A stretch of DNA of 62,066 nucleotides from Oopsacas minuta (Eukaryota > Porifera > Hexactinellida > Lyssacinosida > Leucopsacidae): positions 462,389 through 524,454 of the forward strand of contig JAKMXF010000302.1 of NCBI GenBank assembly GCA_024704765.1, written 5' to 3'. How positions within the stretch are numbered: position 1 is the first letter of the stretch; each line of letters begins with the position of its first letter. The notes under the pieces are model-generated. The model had not been told where the DNA came from, made no database searches, and saw only the letters and a program-made list of their open reading frames with translations. Of the stretch, positions 23,410 through 33,303 are shown piece after piece. The position numbers were made by a program, and so were the translations under genes.

Positions 23410-23939
23410 GTAAAACTGTGGAAATAAACAATCCCGATGCTGAAGGCAGACTTATTCTTGCCGATGGGGTTGCTTATGCTGAAAAGACATTGGGATCCAA
23501 CGTTATCTTTGATGTGGCTACACTTACTGGTGCTCAAGGACCGACTACTGGTAAATATCACGGAGCAATTCTATCAAATTCAGCAGTTTGGGAAGCAAAA
23601 GTGTTGAAGGCCGGAAGAATCACAGGAGACTGCGTCTTCCCAATAGTATACTGCCCTGAGTTACACCTTTCAGAATTTGACAGCGAAATTGCAGACATGA
23701 AAAATTCAGTAGCTGATTATCACAATGCTACTTCTTCTTGTGCTGGTCTATTTATTGCTTCTCATTTGTCCTCTAAATTCTCAGGCTCATGGGTACACTT
23801 AGACATGGCTGCAACAGTAGCGTCGAAAGAACGAGCAACTGGATATGGCGTTAGTTTGTTAGTTGGGTTGTTTGGTTCTGAATCAAATTCTAGCTATCTT
23901 AAGTTTATTAGCACATCATATGATAGTAACCTCACTTAG
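23410..23939 (+). CDS. NPEPL1: NPEPL1-like M17 leucine aminopeptidase, terminal exon
   Basis: The exon begins after the acceptor TCTGTCTAG at 23409, in a phase that needs one base from the previous exon, and reads (G)KTVEINNPDAEGRLILAD. M17 aminopeptidases are metal-dependent exopeptidases that remove N-terminal residues. The DAEGR motif supplies two metal-binding acids (Asp, Glu) and the catalytic Arg. Further conserved blocks are VATLTGAQG, GKYHGAILSNSAVWEAKV, VYCPELHLSEF, DMKNSVADYHNATSSCAGLF, GSWVHLDMAA and ERATGYGVSLLVGLFG. The frame is open to TAG at 23937-23939, giving about 176 residues, the normal C-terminal third. The upstream metal-binding Lys/Asp exons are not seen in the window. 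No disabling change is visible, so it is probably a live host exon. Confidence 0.85.
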
Positions 23940-24135
23940 CTGATATTATTATTATTGATATTCTTTGATATTTTTAGAAATTAAGAGAGATATTACACCT
24001 TATTTAGGAGATTATGGCAATAGTGAGGGGAAGTGCCCAACATACTAACCTAAAGCCACTTAAGAGCTGCAGTTTTACCACAGAAGTCCATTAGGTGGAA
24101 TTTGGATGGACCATAGAATATATAAAATAGATATT

Positions 24136-24145
24136 AATAAATAAA
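24136..24145 (+). promoter_or_regulatory. candidate polyadenylation signal for the NPEPL1-like gene
   Basis: Two overlapping AATAAA hexamers (AATAAATAAA) lie about 200 bp after the stop codon at 23939 and just before the hAT end at 24165. The position suits a 3' UTR end, but the hexamer is common in AT-rich sequence. Confidence 0.35.
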
Positions 24146-24164
24146 TTATCTTTGAGGCACGTAG

Positions 24165-25204
24165 CAGGGCCGTAGCCAGAGCGTAGTGTTAGGAGGGGCT
24201 AAGTAAACTTTAGGGGGGGCTTAGATACTTAAGATTTTTATATCTATTTTTTGGGGTAGGCCCATACCCAAACTCCCAAGCTACTTTGGGGGAAGGTAAA
24301 ATTACTTAGTTCATAGATATTCAGACAACTCTGGCATTCTATAGTTTCGCTTAGTAATCGTGTACATTGTGACATTCCAATGAACTACAAATCTATTTTA
24401 ATCTCATAAATTTAAATAATATCTAAAATAAACGGAGTCTTCTATCCTTCTTCCTAGAAAATTTCCAGAGGAACTTTTCAACTTCCATTTTTTTCGTATA
24501 TCTAGACTCAAACGCAAGAAACACTAAATTGGAACATCTGATTTCCGACATATTTCTCTGTGGCCTACTAACTCTAGTGAGAACTGAGAACGAAGACTCA
24601 CACATAGCAGTGCTACAGCCAAACGTTGCTACAGTAGCAAACAAATTATATGTGTTATTAAACGGATGTCGATACTTGTACAATTCTTCGAGTATATTTG
24701 TTTTATCTTTCATGAATTCCTTTACTACTGACAATTCTTCAATTGAGGGAAGCGAAATCCCAAGCTCTAATAAAGGGTACAACTTATCAATGTCAAATTC
24801 TTCGATCGAATCAACTGCTTGTAATAACATGTTATTCTCAAAAAATCTCCTCTCGAATTCACGGCATGTTACATGAATCGTGTCTATGAATAATGATTCT
24901 AACGTATCATGTTCTTTTGTTGTAGATTTGGTAAGAATATAATCGTTATATAAGCTGTTAGGTTTTTTGCGTCTAATTGGACGAGACATATCATCTTCAT
25001 CATGCAGTAGTATACTTTTGGCCTCGTTAACTATCTCACTAAATGCATCTGGATTTTGAAGCTTATTAATTTTATTAAATACAGAATTGATAATTTCCAT
25101 GGCGTTTTTTAAGCCTGCATCACGGGATTGTAAGATCTTATCTGCTGGTTCTATTGTAAGTAGGAGCTTTTTCATAAATATCAAACAAAAACGGAACTCT
25201 AACT
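24165..25204 (-). mobile_element. hAT element, 3' end, truncated at the N gap
   Basis: The terminus CAGGGCCGTAGCCAGAGCGT at 24165 is typical of a hAT lineage, and minus-strand hAT coding follows inward. The other end is lost at the N at 25205, so no target duplication can be checked. A G-rich subterminal segment (24180-24300) is also typical of such ends. Confidence 0.65.
24423..25204 (-). pseudogene. hAT transposase C-terminal part (ZMYM1-like)
   Basis: This minus frame of about 260 residues ends at 24423. It contains a helical linker, then LFIDTIHVTCREFERRFFE, DIDKLYPLLELGISLPS and the hAT C-terminal dimerisation block FGCSTAMCESSFSVLTRVSR, RNMSEIRCSNLVFLAFES. The Glu of the CESSFS motif corresponds to the catalytic Glu of hAT transposases. 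The N-terminal zinc finger and both catalytic Asp regions are absent, lost at the N. The frame itself has no stop, so loss is by truncation. The subfamily call is tentative. Confidence 0.65.
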
Positions 25205-25205
25205 N
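25205..25205. other. assembly N beside adapter-like sequence
   Basis: A single N is followed at 25206 by TCGGCGTACATCTTCCGATC. The TCTTCCGATCT core (25216-25226) matches the end of a common sequencing adapter, so the join may be artefactual. Other single Ns are at 27916, 50731, 52491 and 59006. Confidence 0.5.
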
Positions 25206-25300
25206 TCGGCGTACATCTTCCGATCTTGTTTTACAAGATTTCTTTGTTTTCAATATGTATATTTTCCTTTGCCGACTTGTTTCTCTACCTTGGTGTAAAC

Positions 25301-27135
25301 CAGTGGTCTTCAAACTTTTTTCTCAGCGTACCCCCAAGTCCCCAACATCTAATTTTTACATATAGTATTATAAATTCTAAAGTGATTTTCAAGTGAATAA
25401 TAAAGAATGATGATATTTCCTATTCAATTACTTCTGAATAGATATCTACTCTAAAGTCTAAAGGTATTCTTGAACCTAATGGGATGAATGGTGCTGTTTG
25501 GGCTCTAAAATTGACTAATTCTGGGCCTAATATTAGTCAATGCTAGTACCAGAGATGGTTCTGGATCCAGGCGATTTCTGAGTTTTGTTTTAATTGTAGT
25601 GAGGGCTGAGAAACCTTGTTTGCATAAGTATGTTGGGTGCAAAGGAAGTAACTGAGTAATTGCAACATTACTAATATTTTTGTATTCAAGGCAAGCAAAT
25701 GTCCAAAACTGGCACAAAGCATGTTGTCTAAAATAGATCTAATGGGAGCTGTCAACAGACAATTCAAGCAAATTTTCTTTTAGTTTATTGCTAAGATTCG
25801 CTTCAGAAATTGACTGAGTTGCAAAAGGATTAGTAATCCAAGTATTCGTCAAATCTTTTAGATCTATTTCACGAAAATACTTCAGAAAAGTATTTGCAAG
25901 TAATGTTAAGTGATTGCTAATTATTACCATCACTCTCCCTGTGAGAACTACTTCATTTTCAATGATAAGATTGCTGAGCGAATCAAAAGTGGTGATATCT
26001 CCTTTTTCAACTTGAGTAACCCAAAACAATACTGTCTTGTAAAAGCCTTTCACTTTGTCATGTGCCTAAAATATGAATATCAAATCCTTGTAACTGAAGA
26101 TTTTAGCTCGTTTATTTTACTGAATACGTCTGCAAGATAGGATAATTGACAAACCCAGTCTTCGTCCAAAAAATGAACTTTCTAATCAGATTTCATATCT
26201 GAGAGAAAAGTACATACTTCGTGTCTCATTTCAAAAAGTCTTGTCAAGACTCGTCCTCTCGACAACCACCTGACCTCAGTATGCAACAATAATTGTGTGT
26301 GGTTGGCCCCCATTTCTTCACACATTATTTTAAATAGACGTGAATTCAATGCTCTTGATTTGATATAATTGACAATTTTAACAGCATCATCCAATACCAT
26401 GTGTAATTCTGGGCTCATTTTCTTAGTTGCCAAGGCTTGTTTGTGAATCATGCAATGTTGCCATTTTAAATTTAGATTTACTGACTTAAGCCGAGCAATA
26501 AGACCATTTGTGTGTCCTGTTATTGAGGCGGCGCCATCTGAAGATATACTGGTGCACCATTCCCATTTGAATTCACATTCAGCTCTTATGTGACCATCGA
26601 GTACTTCAAATATTTTTTCTCCAGTAGTTTTTCCAAGTAAACTTTTACATGCCAATATTTGATCATTAATACCTTCATCATAGTAACGCACATACATCAG
26701 TAATTGAGCCTGGTTTGAGATATCAGTCGATTCATCAAGTTGTAGTGCAAAACATTTAACTTGTTTAATCTTCTCTATAACTTGTAGTGAGACATCACAC
26801 GCCATTTCTTCAATTCTGCGAGCCATCGTTGTATCAGAAAATGATATTGACTTGATAGCATTGACAGCTGCAGCACCTAGCATGTTTTCAGCTATTATCA
26901 ATGCACCTGGAATTATTAGATTTTCTGTGATTGAATAGTCCTTCTTAGCTCTAGCTGTCAAAAATGCTAATCCATATGATGTTTTTTGTGCTATCTTTTA
27001 GACTGTGAAAAATGACTTATAATGCTTCTTGACTTAATAATTTCACTAGCCTTTCGTTTGAAAAATTATATTGGTTTATTTTGTTATTCCTTGTGTTTTG
27101 TGACAAAATGTCTCCGTAAAAGAGATGGCTTCATA
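25301..27135 (-). mobile_element. hAT element (SCAND3/ZBED5-like), 5' end lost
   Basis: The terminus CAGTGGTCTTCAAACTTTTT at 25301 is of the Charlie/ZBED hAT type and closely resembles the intact element at 38772. Minus-strand transposase lies inward. The far end is missing; the foldback copy at 27136 sits where the 5' terminus should continue. It is a decayed relative of the intact hAT in this window. Confidence 0.65.
25503..26997 (-). pseudogene. hAT transposase, SCAND3/ZBED5-like, frameshifted
   Basis: Coding on the minus strand begins without its BED zinc finger: LAFLTARAKKDYSITENLII. It then carries CFALQLDESTDISNQAQLL (first catalytic Asp), CTSISSDGAASITGHTNG (second Asp), HCMIHKQALATKK (the C/DxxH motif) and LLLHTEVRWLSRGRVLTRLF. 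A stop at 26182 and later frameshifts break it. The C-terminal part survives in other frames as TYLCKQGFSALTTIKTKLRN, where the catalytic Glu position appears changed to Lys compared with YLCENAFSTL of the intact copy. It is non-functional. Intact relatives are about 600 residues. Confidence 0.75.
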
Positions 27136-27915
27136 CATAGCCTACTAAATATGAGGCCTAACAGTAAAAGTACCAGGGATGCGGTATTAGCTGAAAGCAT
27201 TTATAGACATGGTTTCTTTTTTGCAGAAAAATGCATTTTTGGCTGAATAAATGTACTACATTTTTGTAGGACATCAAATTTTACACAAATAAATGGTAAA
27301 AACTTTTAAGAATGTGTAAAAATATGTCCCTAGTAAGCAATTATTTTGTAAAATATATCATTCTTTGATGCCTTGTAGAACGTTAAATATTGCATTTATC
27401 AACTCAAAGTGAATAAATGAAATGATCTCTAGATCCTTTTATACAAATTGTCAAAAATTTGTCATTCAAAAGTTAGCTCGTTGTTGAGTTAAGGTAGAGA
27501 CCATAGATGACAATTTTTTATGAATATTCAATTATAACTCGAGAATCATTAAAATTATCGTAAAATCAGAATAGGCAATTTATACTATTTACCCGACTTC
27601 CCATACCCTTGCAATACATTTTGATATGATATCCCTCACCAATGTGACGATGCCCATATATGGTCATTTTCAATATTCCGCACTACTCTTCAATTAATTC
27701 ATATCAAAATGTATTACAAGGGTATGGGAAGTCGGGTATAGAGTATAAATTGATTATTCTGATTTTACGATAATTTTAATGATTCTCGAGTTATAATTGA
27801 ATATTCATTAAAATTCGTCATCCATGGTCTCTACCTTAACTCAACAACGAGCTAACTTTTGAATGACAAATTTTTGACAATTTGTATAAAAGGATCTATA
27901 GATCATTTCATTTAT
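27136..27915. mobile_element. foldback element, copy 2, truncated at the N
   Basis: It begins CATAGCCTACTAAATATGAG as in the 8693 and 34190 copies. It has the whole left arm, the centre and about half of the right arm, then stops at the N at 27916, after which the sequence is unrelated. The missing ~280 bp suggest a bad join rather than a biological deletion, but this cannot be decided here. The left target-site flank is TTCATA. Confidence 0.85.
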
Positions 27916-29057
27916 NCTAAGTGCATGCAGATGTAAACAACAATGTCTAAGCATATCATAATAATATCTGATTGCCAATGGTGATGCATCTGCCATCGCT
28001 GTCATGATGAGAATCTAAAATATTCGAATTGTAAAAAATTATTTTTGTACAAAAAAATAAATTTATCGAAAAAATTTGTGTGGGAAATATTTCTTTGACA
28101 ACAGAATCGGATTCTACGCAAAATTCTGCACAAGAATAATGAAAAATCTCAAGGACCTCGTTTTTTCGATCAATATGATTTTCTGAGAGACCCGTGACGT
28201 GTAGCATTTCAGCTTCAACTATTCGATGTGCAGAAACGTTCAAATGAATTGAACTCACGAGCTGCATTTCATTGTTATATGTTCTATGTGCAAAAAGTTT
28301 TAAATAGATCGAAGATACTAGTTTGATGTCAGATTTCACTTTTCTATGTGTAGAAAGTTTCAAAATGATTGAAGATACTTGTTGCATTTCGGATTCAACT
28401 TTTCTATTTGTAGAAAGTTTCACATTGATTGAAGATACGTGTTACAATTCAGATTCCAATTTTCTATGTATGTGATGTTTCAAATTTATTGAAGATAGTT
28501 GTTGGATTATGATTCAACATTTCCATTTGTAAAATATTTCTAATTGTTTGAAGATACTTGTTGCATTTCATATGCAACCTTTTTATGTGTAGAAAGTTTC
28601 ATATCGATTGAAGATTCCTGTTGTATGTTAAATTCAACTTTTCTATGTGCAGAAAGTTTCAAATTGATTGAAGCTACAAAGATGATTCTTGTATCAATTG
28701 CAACAAATTGCATATGGACAGCATGAATCTCACTTGAATCTCACTTGAATCATGATTTTTCGTATAATTTCAACTATTTGCACATAGACATATTGAATCT
28801 CACTTGGATTCTGTTTCTTCAATCAATTTCAACCATTTGCACATAAACAAGTTAATTCTGAATTGAAACATGTTTCTTCTATCAATTTCATCTATTTGGA
28901 CAAAGACATGTAAATCTAACTTAAACATGTCTCTATTAACAGTATCATCTATTTGCACTTAGACATGGTGAAACACACTTGAAACATGGTTCATTTAACA
29001 ATTTCAACTATATGCAAATAGACATGTTAAATCTCACTATACATAATGATTCTTCTA

Positions 29058-30403
29058 CAGGGTGTCTCAAAATTATTGCGGTGTTGTAAAATACTCAATA
29101 ACTTTAGAATTAATACACTTTGATAAAGTTCTATTTGCCAATATATTCCCCTGACAATTCTATACATTTCTGAACGCGCATTGGCATCCCTAAGTACAAT
29201 CTTTCTAAAATATCAGGGTCGATTGATGACCAAGCATTTTTTAGCATCTTTTCCAAATAATTAACGTTGACAGCAGGCTTCATCTTGTCAATCTTATCTT
29301 GAACGATTGACCAAATATTCTCAATTGGATTGAGATCCGGAGAGTTGCCTGGCCACTTCTGTTTCTCCCAGAACCCAGGTAAGTTCTGTCTGCACCAGTC
29401 TTGAGTCTTTCTAGCTGTATGAGCCGGAGCTCCATCCTGCATAAATATCGCTTTGGACATGTCTGGTATCATTTTCCTTTCTAAGATCCCTCTATTTTCA
29501 TCTGTTCTACGCAACGCTTGAATACATGGCCCTTCTAGAATCTCGTCTATATAATATTTCGCATTAATTGTCTCTTTTTGAGGCAATATATGGAGTGTAG
29601 AAAGCGCTTGATAGCTCACCATACCCCAAACCATCACTTTTGCGGGAAATTTAACAGTTTGGCGGGGAGTTACTTGTGTACCGTCTCTTGCCCATATTCG
29701 ATCGTTCTGTGGATTCAATGGGTGAAATAACTCATAGGGAGATTCGTCTGACCAGAGTACACGTTTCCAATCATCAACTGCCCAATTCACCTTATCCATA
29801 TAGAAGCTTAGTCGGTTTTTCTTATGAAATTCTGTTAGTAAGGGGGTTTTTGGTCTTTTATAAGGGTGAACTTTTAAATCCTTGAACAAATACCGGTGTA
29901 CAGTGTCCTTTGAAACAGTATTTCCCATGTTTGTAAGTTTCTTAGCCATAGATCTTGTCGACTTGTGTCTCTTGCCCAATGATTTCGCGATAACAATCTT
30001 TGAAACTCTGGATAACTTTTTCGGACGTCCAGCACCCCTCTTATGTTGTAGGCTTTTATGTGCTTTATGTTTGCACCACCATCTTTGTATGGTTGAAACA
30101 TCTTTTCCAAGAGAGAGAGCAACGGTCTTTTGTGTTTTTCCACTAAGCAGCATTCCAATAGCCCTGTTATGGACTTCAACTTTCTCCAAACGCACATTCA
30201 TCTGCTAATAATTCGCCAATACTCTAAGCTAAACTCAAAATTCCAAAAATAACTACAACCATCTATGGTATAATGCATATTAATAATTACTAAGGTTGGC
30301 TTATAAAATTCGCACTAGTAAATTGAAGCTGTATCCGATTAAACTGTTCTTATTTCATTATAGTTGATCTAATACAACACCGCAATAATTTTGAGACACC
30401 CTG
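29058..30403 (-). mobile_element. Tc1/mariner element, DD37E type, complete
   Basis: A 1346-bp element flanked by TA (29056-29057 and 30404-30405), the Tc1/mariner target duplication. The terminal inverted repeats match over about 31 bp (outer bases CAGGGTGTCTCAAAATTATT). It lies within the minisatellite, which continues on both sides, so it is a clean insertion into a pre-existing array. Identical termini and an undamaged ORF argue for a recent insertion. Confidence 0.95.
29131..30201 (-). CDS. Tc1-like transposase, DD37E, apparently intact
   Basis: An uninterrupted 356-residue frame, the usual Tc1 size. The enzyme would excise and insert the element at TA sites in the nucleus. Residues 1-110 form paired helix-turn-helix domains (TQKTVALSLGKDVSTIQRWW) with a basic GRP-type hinge (KRGAGRPKKL). 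The catalytic domain has Asp152 (RVLWSDESPYELF), Asp256 (AIFMQDGAPAHTA) and Glu294 (NSPDLNPIENIW). Thirty-seven residues separate the last two, making it DD37E rather than the DD34E of classic Tc1. The start at 30201 is the first Met and lies about 200 bp inside the right terminus. No disabling change is seen, so it could be active. The other Tc1-like copy (48136-48979) is a distinct, broken lineage. Confidence 0.92.
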   Translation of the reverse strand: MNVRLEKVEVHNRAIGMLLSGKTQKTVALSLGKDVSTIQRWWCKHKAHKSLQHKRGAGRPKKLSRVSKIVIAKSLGKRHKSTRSMAKKLTNMGNTVSKDTVHRYLFKDLKVHPYKRPKTPLLTEFHKKNRLSFYMDKVNWAVDDWKRVLWSDESPYELFHPLNPQNDRIWARDGTQVTPRQTVKFPAKVMVWGMVSYQALSTLHILPQKETINAKYYIDEILEGPCIQALRRTDENRGILERKMIPDMSKAIFMQDGAPAHTARKTQDWCRQNLPGFWEKQKWPGNSPDLNPIENIWSIVQDKIDKMKPAVNVNYLEKMLKNAWSSIDPDILERLYLGMPMRVQKCIELSGEYIGK

Positions 30404-32089
30404 TACATAATTTATCCTTTCGCACATAGACAAGTTGAATCCCCCTTGAAACATGTTTCTTGGATCAATTTCAACCATTTGCTGATATCCATGTTGAATC
30501 TCACTTTAACAAAAATTTCTTTTACAAATCTCATCCTTTCGCACATAGACAATTTGAATCTCATTTGAAACATGTCTCATCTATCAATTTCAACTTATTT
30601 GCACATAGACATCTTGAATATCACTCGAAACGTGATTGTTCAATCAATTTCAACGATCTGCACATACACATGCTCTATCTGACTTTTGAACGGTCCTTCA
30701 ATCAATTTATGGCTCTGCACATTTAATTATTGAATCTCATTTAAATCACGTTCCAAACGAGATACAAGATGTCTATGTGTAAATAGTTGGAATTGCTAGA
30801 AGAACCATGTTTCATGTGAAATTTAACACGTCTCTTTGCAGAATGGAAAATTGATAAATGAAACGTTCTACAAGTAAGATTGAGTATGTCTATCTGCAGA
30901 CCGTTGAAATTAATAGAAGAAACTTGTTGCAATTCAGATTCAACTTGTCTAAGTGCAAATAGGTGAAATTGATTGAAGAATCATGTTTCAAGTGATATTC
31001 AACATGTCTAGCTTCAGACCTTTGAAATTGACAGAAGAAACTTGTTTCAATTCAGATTGTATTTCACTATGGGCAAATAGTTGAAATTGATAGAAGAATC
31101 ATGTTTCAAGTGAGATTCAACAAGTCTATGTTCAGACCGTTGAAATTGATAGAAGAAACTTGTTTCCATTCAGATTCACGTTGGTTATGTGCTAATAGTT
31201 GAATTTGATAGAAGAACCATGTTTCAAGTGATATTCACCATGTCTATGTTTCGACCGTTGAAAGTGATAGAAGAACCTTGTTTCAATTCAGAATCAACTT
31301 GTTCATGTGGAAATGATTGAAATCGATAGAAGAACCATGTTTCAAGTGAGATTCAACAAGTCTATGAGCAAATAGTTGAAATTGTTTGAAGAATCAGGTT
31401 TCAAATGAGATTCAATATGTCAATGTGCAAATAGTTGAAATTGATAGAAGAAACATGTTTCAAGTGAGATACTACATGTCTATGTGCAGACTGTAAATTG
31501 ATAGATTATACGATTTACAAGTGAGATTTAACATGAATATCTGAAACCGTAGAAATTGATAGAAGGAACTTCTTTCAATTCATATTAAACCTGTCTAGGT
31601 GCAGACTCAAAATTGATAGATGAAACGTTCTACAAGTGAGATTGAATATGTCTATCTGCAGACCGTTGAAATTGATAGAAGAAACTTGTTTCAATTCAGA
31701 ATCAACTTGTTTATGTGGAAATGGTTGAAATCGATAGAAGAAACATATTTCATGTGCGATTCAACAAGTCTATGAGCAAATAGTTGAAATCGAAAGAAGA
31801 ACCATGTTTCAAGTGAGATTCATCTTGTCTATGTTCCGACTGTTGAAAGTGATAGAAGAGTCTTGTTTCAATTCAAAATCTACCTGTTTATGTGTAAATG
31901 GTTGAAATCTTTTCAAGAGCCGTGATGAATTGAGATTCAACTTGTCTATGTGCGAATGGTAGACATTGGTAGAAGAAACCTTGTTTCAAGTGGGATTCAA
32001 CAAGTCTCTTTGCAGAACGTTGAAAGTGATAGAAGAAACAAGTTTCTAATGATCTTCAACATGTCCATGTGCAGACTGTTGATAATTAA

Positions 32090-32680
32090 TGATTATGTTG
32101 TTTCGAAGTTGATATCACAGATACCACTTGGCGACTATTATTATTGTCATAAACTACAATGTATCGTTGACTAACACAGTGAATCTGTACAAACTGTTGA
32201 TCATTCAATGATTCTGCTGTTTCAAGTTAATATCACAGATACTATGTGGCGACAATGTCTATTACCCGAAACTAAAATGTATACTTCAGTAACACAAAGA
32301 ATCTGTGCAGAATGTTGATATTGAACAGTTCTGTTGTTTCAAGTTGATATCACAGATACTATGTGGCAACAATGTCTATTACCCGAAACTACAATATATA
32401 CTTCAGTAACACAGTGAATCTGTACAGACTATTGATATTGAATGTTTATCTTGTGTAATGTTGATATCACAGATACCCCTTGGCGACAATGTCTATTGAC
32501 ACAAACTGCAATGTATTGTTCAGTAACACAGTGAATATGTGCAGAAGGTTGGTATTGAATGAATATGTTGTTTCGAAGTTGATATCACAGATACAATGTG
32601 GCGACAATGTCTATTGACAGAAACTAGAATGCGTAGTTTGGTAAGACACTGTTTCTGTGCAGACTGTTGATATTGAAAAA
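32090..32680. repeat. 118-bp tandem repeat, five copies
   Basis: GATATCACAGATAC-type words occur at about 32111, 32230, 32346, 32463 and 32581, spaced 116-119 bp. The unit also carries GTGGCGACAATGTCTATT and CAGTAACACAGTGAATCTGT. Its first half resembles the 59-bp unit next door, so it looks like a diverged dimer of that satellite that then amplified. Confidence 0.85.
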
Positions 32681-32685
32681 ATTGT

Positions 32686-32815
32686 CCCATTATCTACAGA
32701 TGTTGGGACATTTAATGGATATAAACTGTTTCATTATCTACAGATGTTGGGACATATAATGTTTAAAAATTTCCCATTATCTACAGATATAGGAACACTT
32801 AATAGATGAAAAGTT
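32686..32815. repeat. 43-44-bp tandem repeat, three copies
   Basis: CATTATCTACAGATGTTGGG begins at 32688 and 32732, and a variant (CATTATCTACAGATATAGGA) at 32775. It adjoins the 118-bp array directly and ends at the next coding relic. Confidence 0.85.
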
Positions 32816-33230
32816 GTATATCAGTGCTATCACTCTCCCCTTCAAATAGCTCCTCCGAGATGTTATGGCGATCTTTGAATAGAATAGATCTGTGATCTAA
32901 AGACGCCGACTGAGTTTTTCGGCATCTGTTTTCAAGATGAGATGGCAACTTCAGACACACGAACTCGGAAAACCAAAGCGATAGTGCATCTTTCATGATC
33001 TGGTACTTTGGAGTTTGTGTATGGCGTATCATATTCTCGTTTTTCCACTTTAAACCATTCGTTACGAGCGCAACAGACATCTTCAATGGTAGAAAGGCCA
33101 GTCTTGAACCCACTCCTTCCCGAAATGTACTTGGATATCATCGTACGTCTCGGGTGAGCTTGTTTGCGATGGTTATTTTCTTCTTTTTCTTCCTTTTCTT
33201 ATTGCTGGCATTCAAGGAGTTTCTAAGACG
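32799..33230 (-). pseudogene. possible pogo/Tigger/jerky-type transposase N-terminus
   Basis: Minus-strand frames show NKKRKKKKITIANKLTRDVR, then in a shifted frame ISKYISGRSGFKTGLSTIED, then WKNENMIRHTQTPKYQIMKD ALSLWFSEF. The order (basic start, psq-like helix-turn-helix with a LSTI motif, then a CENP-B-type helix with ALSLWF) fits the DNA-binding half of pogo/Tc5 proteins. Stops and frameshifts interrupt it, and no DDE catalytic region follows. The match is partial; a chance resemblance is possible. Confidence 0.4.
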
Positions 33231-33303
33231 TTTCACGGGTGAGTGGGAGGCCATATTAGGTAGAAATAGCTTGAGAAAGAAAATGATGTCACATTCACCC
33301 TAG

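Larger units (their letters stand above)
28195..32090. repeat. 59/60-bp minisatellite with strand switches, partly dimeric
   Basis: Diverged tandem copies of a 59-60-bp unit, in one orientation CAATTTCAACCATTTGCACA, then TAGACATGTTGAATCTCAC and TTGAAACATGTTTCTTC. Orientation changes: reverse at 28195-28700, forward at 28700-29055 and 30406-30750, reverse at 30760-32090. In the last block two subtypes alternate (GACCGTTGAAATTGATAGAA and CAAATAGTTGAAATTGATAG), so the real period is about 118 bp. The unit of about 20 codons gives frames with a 20-residue period such as HRKVESEMQQVSSINLKLST. Stops occur in several units. A Tc1-like element (29058-30403) is inserted. An outlying piece is at 37397-37740. 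Confidence 0.85.

Noticed and set aside
23410-23939. NPEPL1-like segment as a processed retrocopy
   Set aside because: It starts exactly at a splice acceptor in the correct phase and has no upstream coding or poly-A tract, so a genuine exon fits better.
28195-32090. Possible CRISPR array
   Set aside because: The repeats abut without unique spacers, are diverged, switch strand and lie in a eukaryotic genome.
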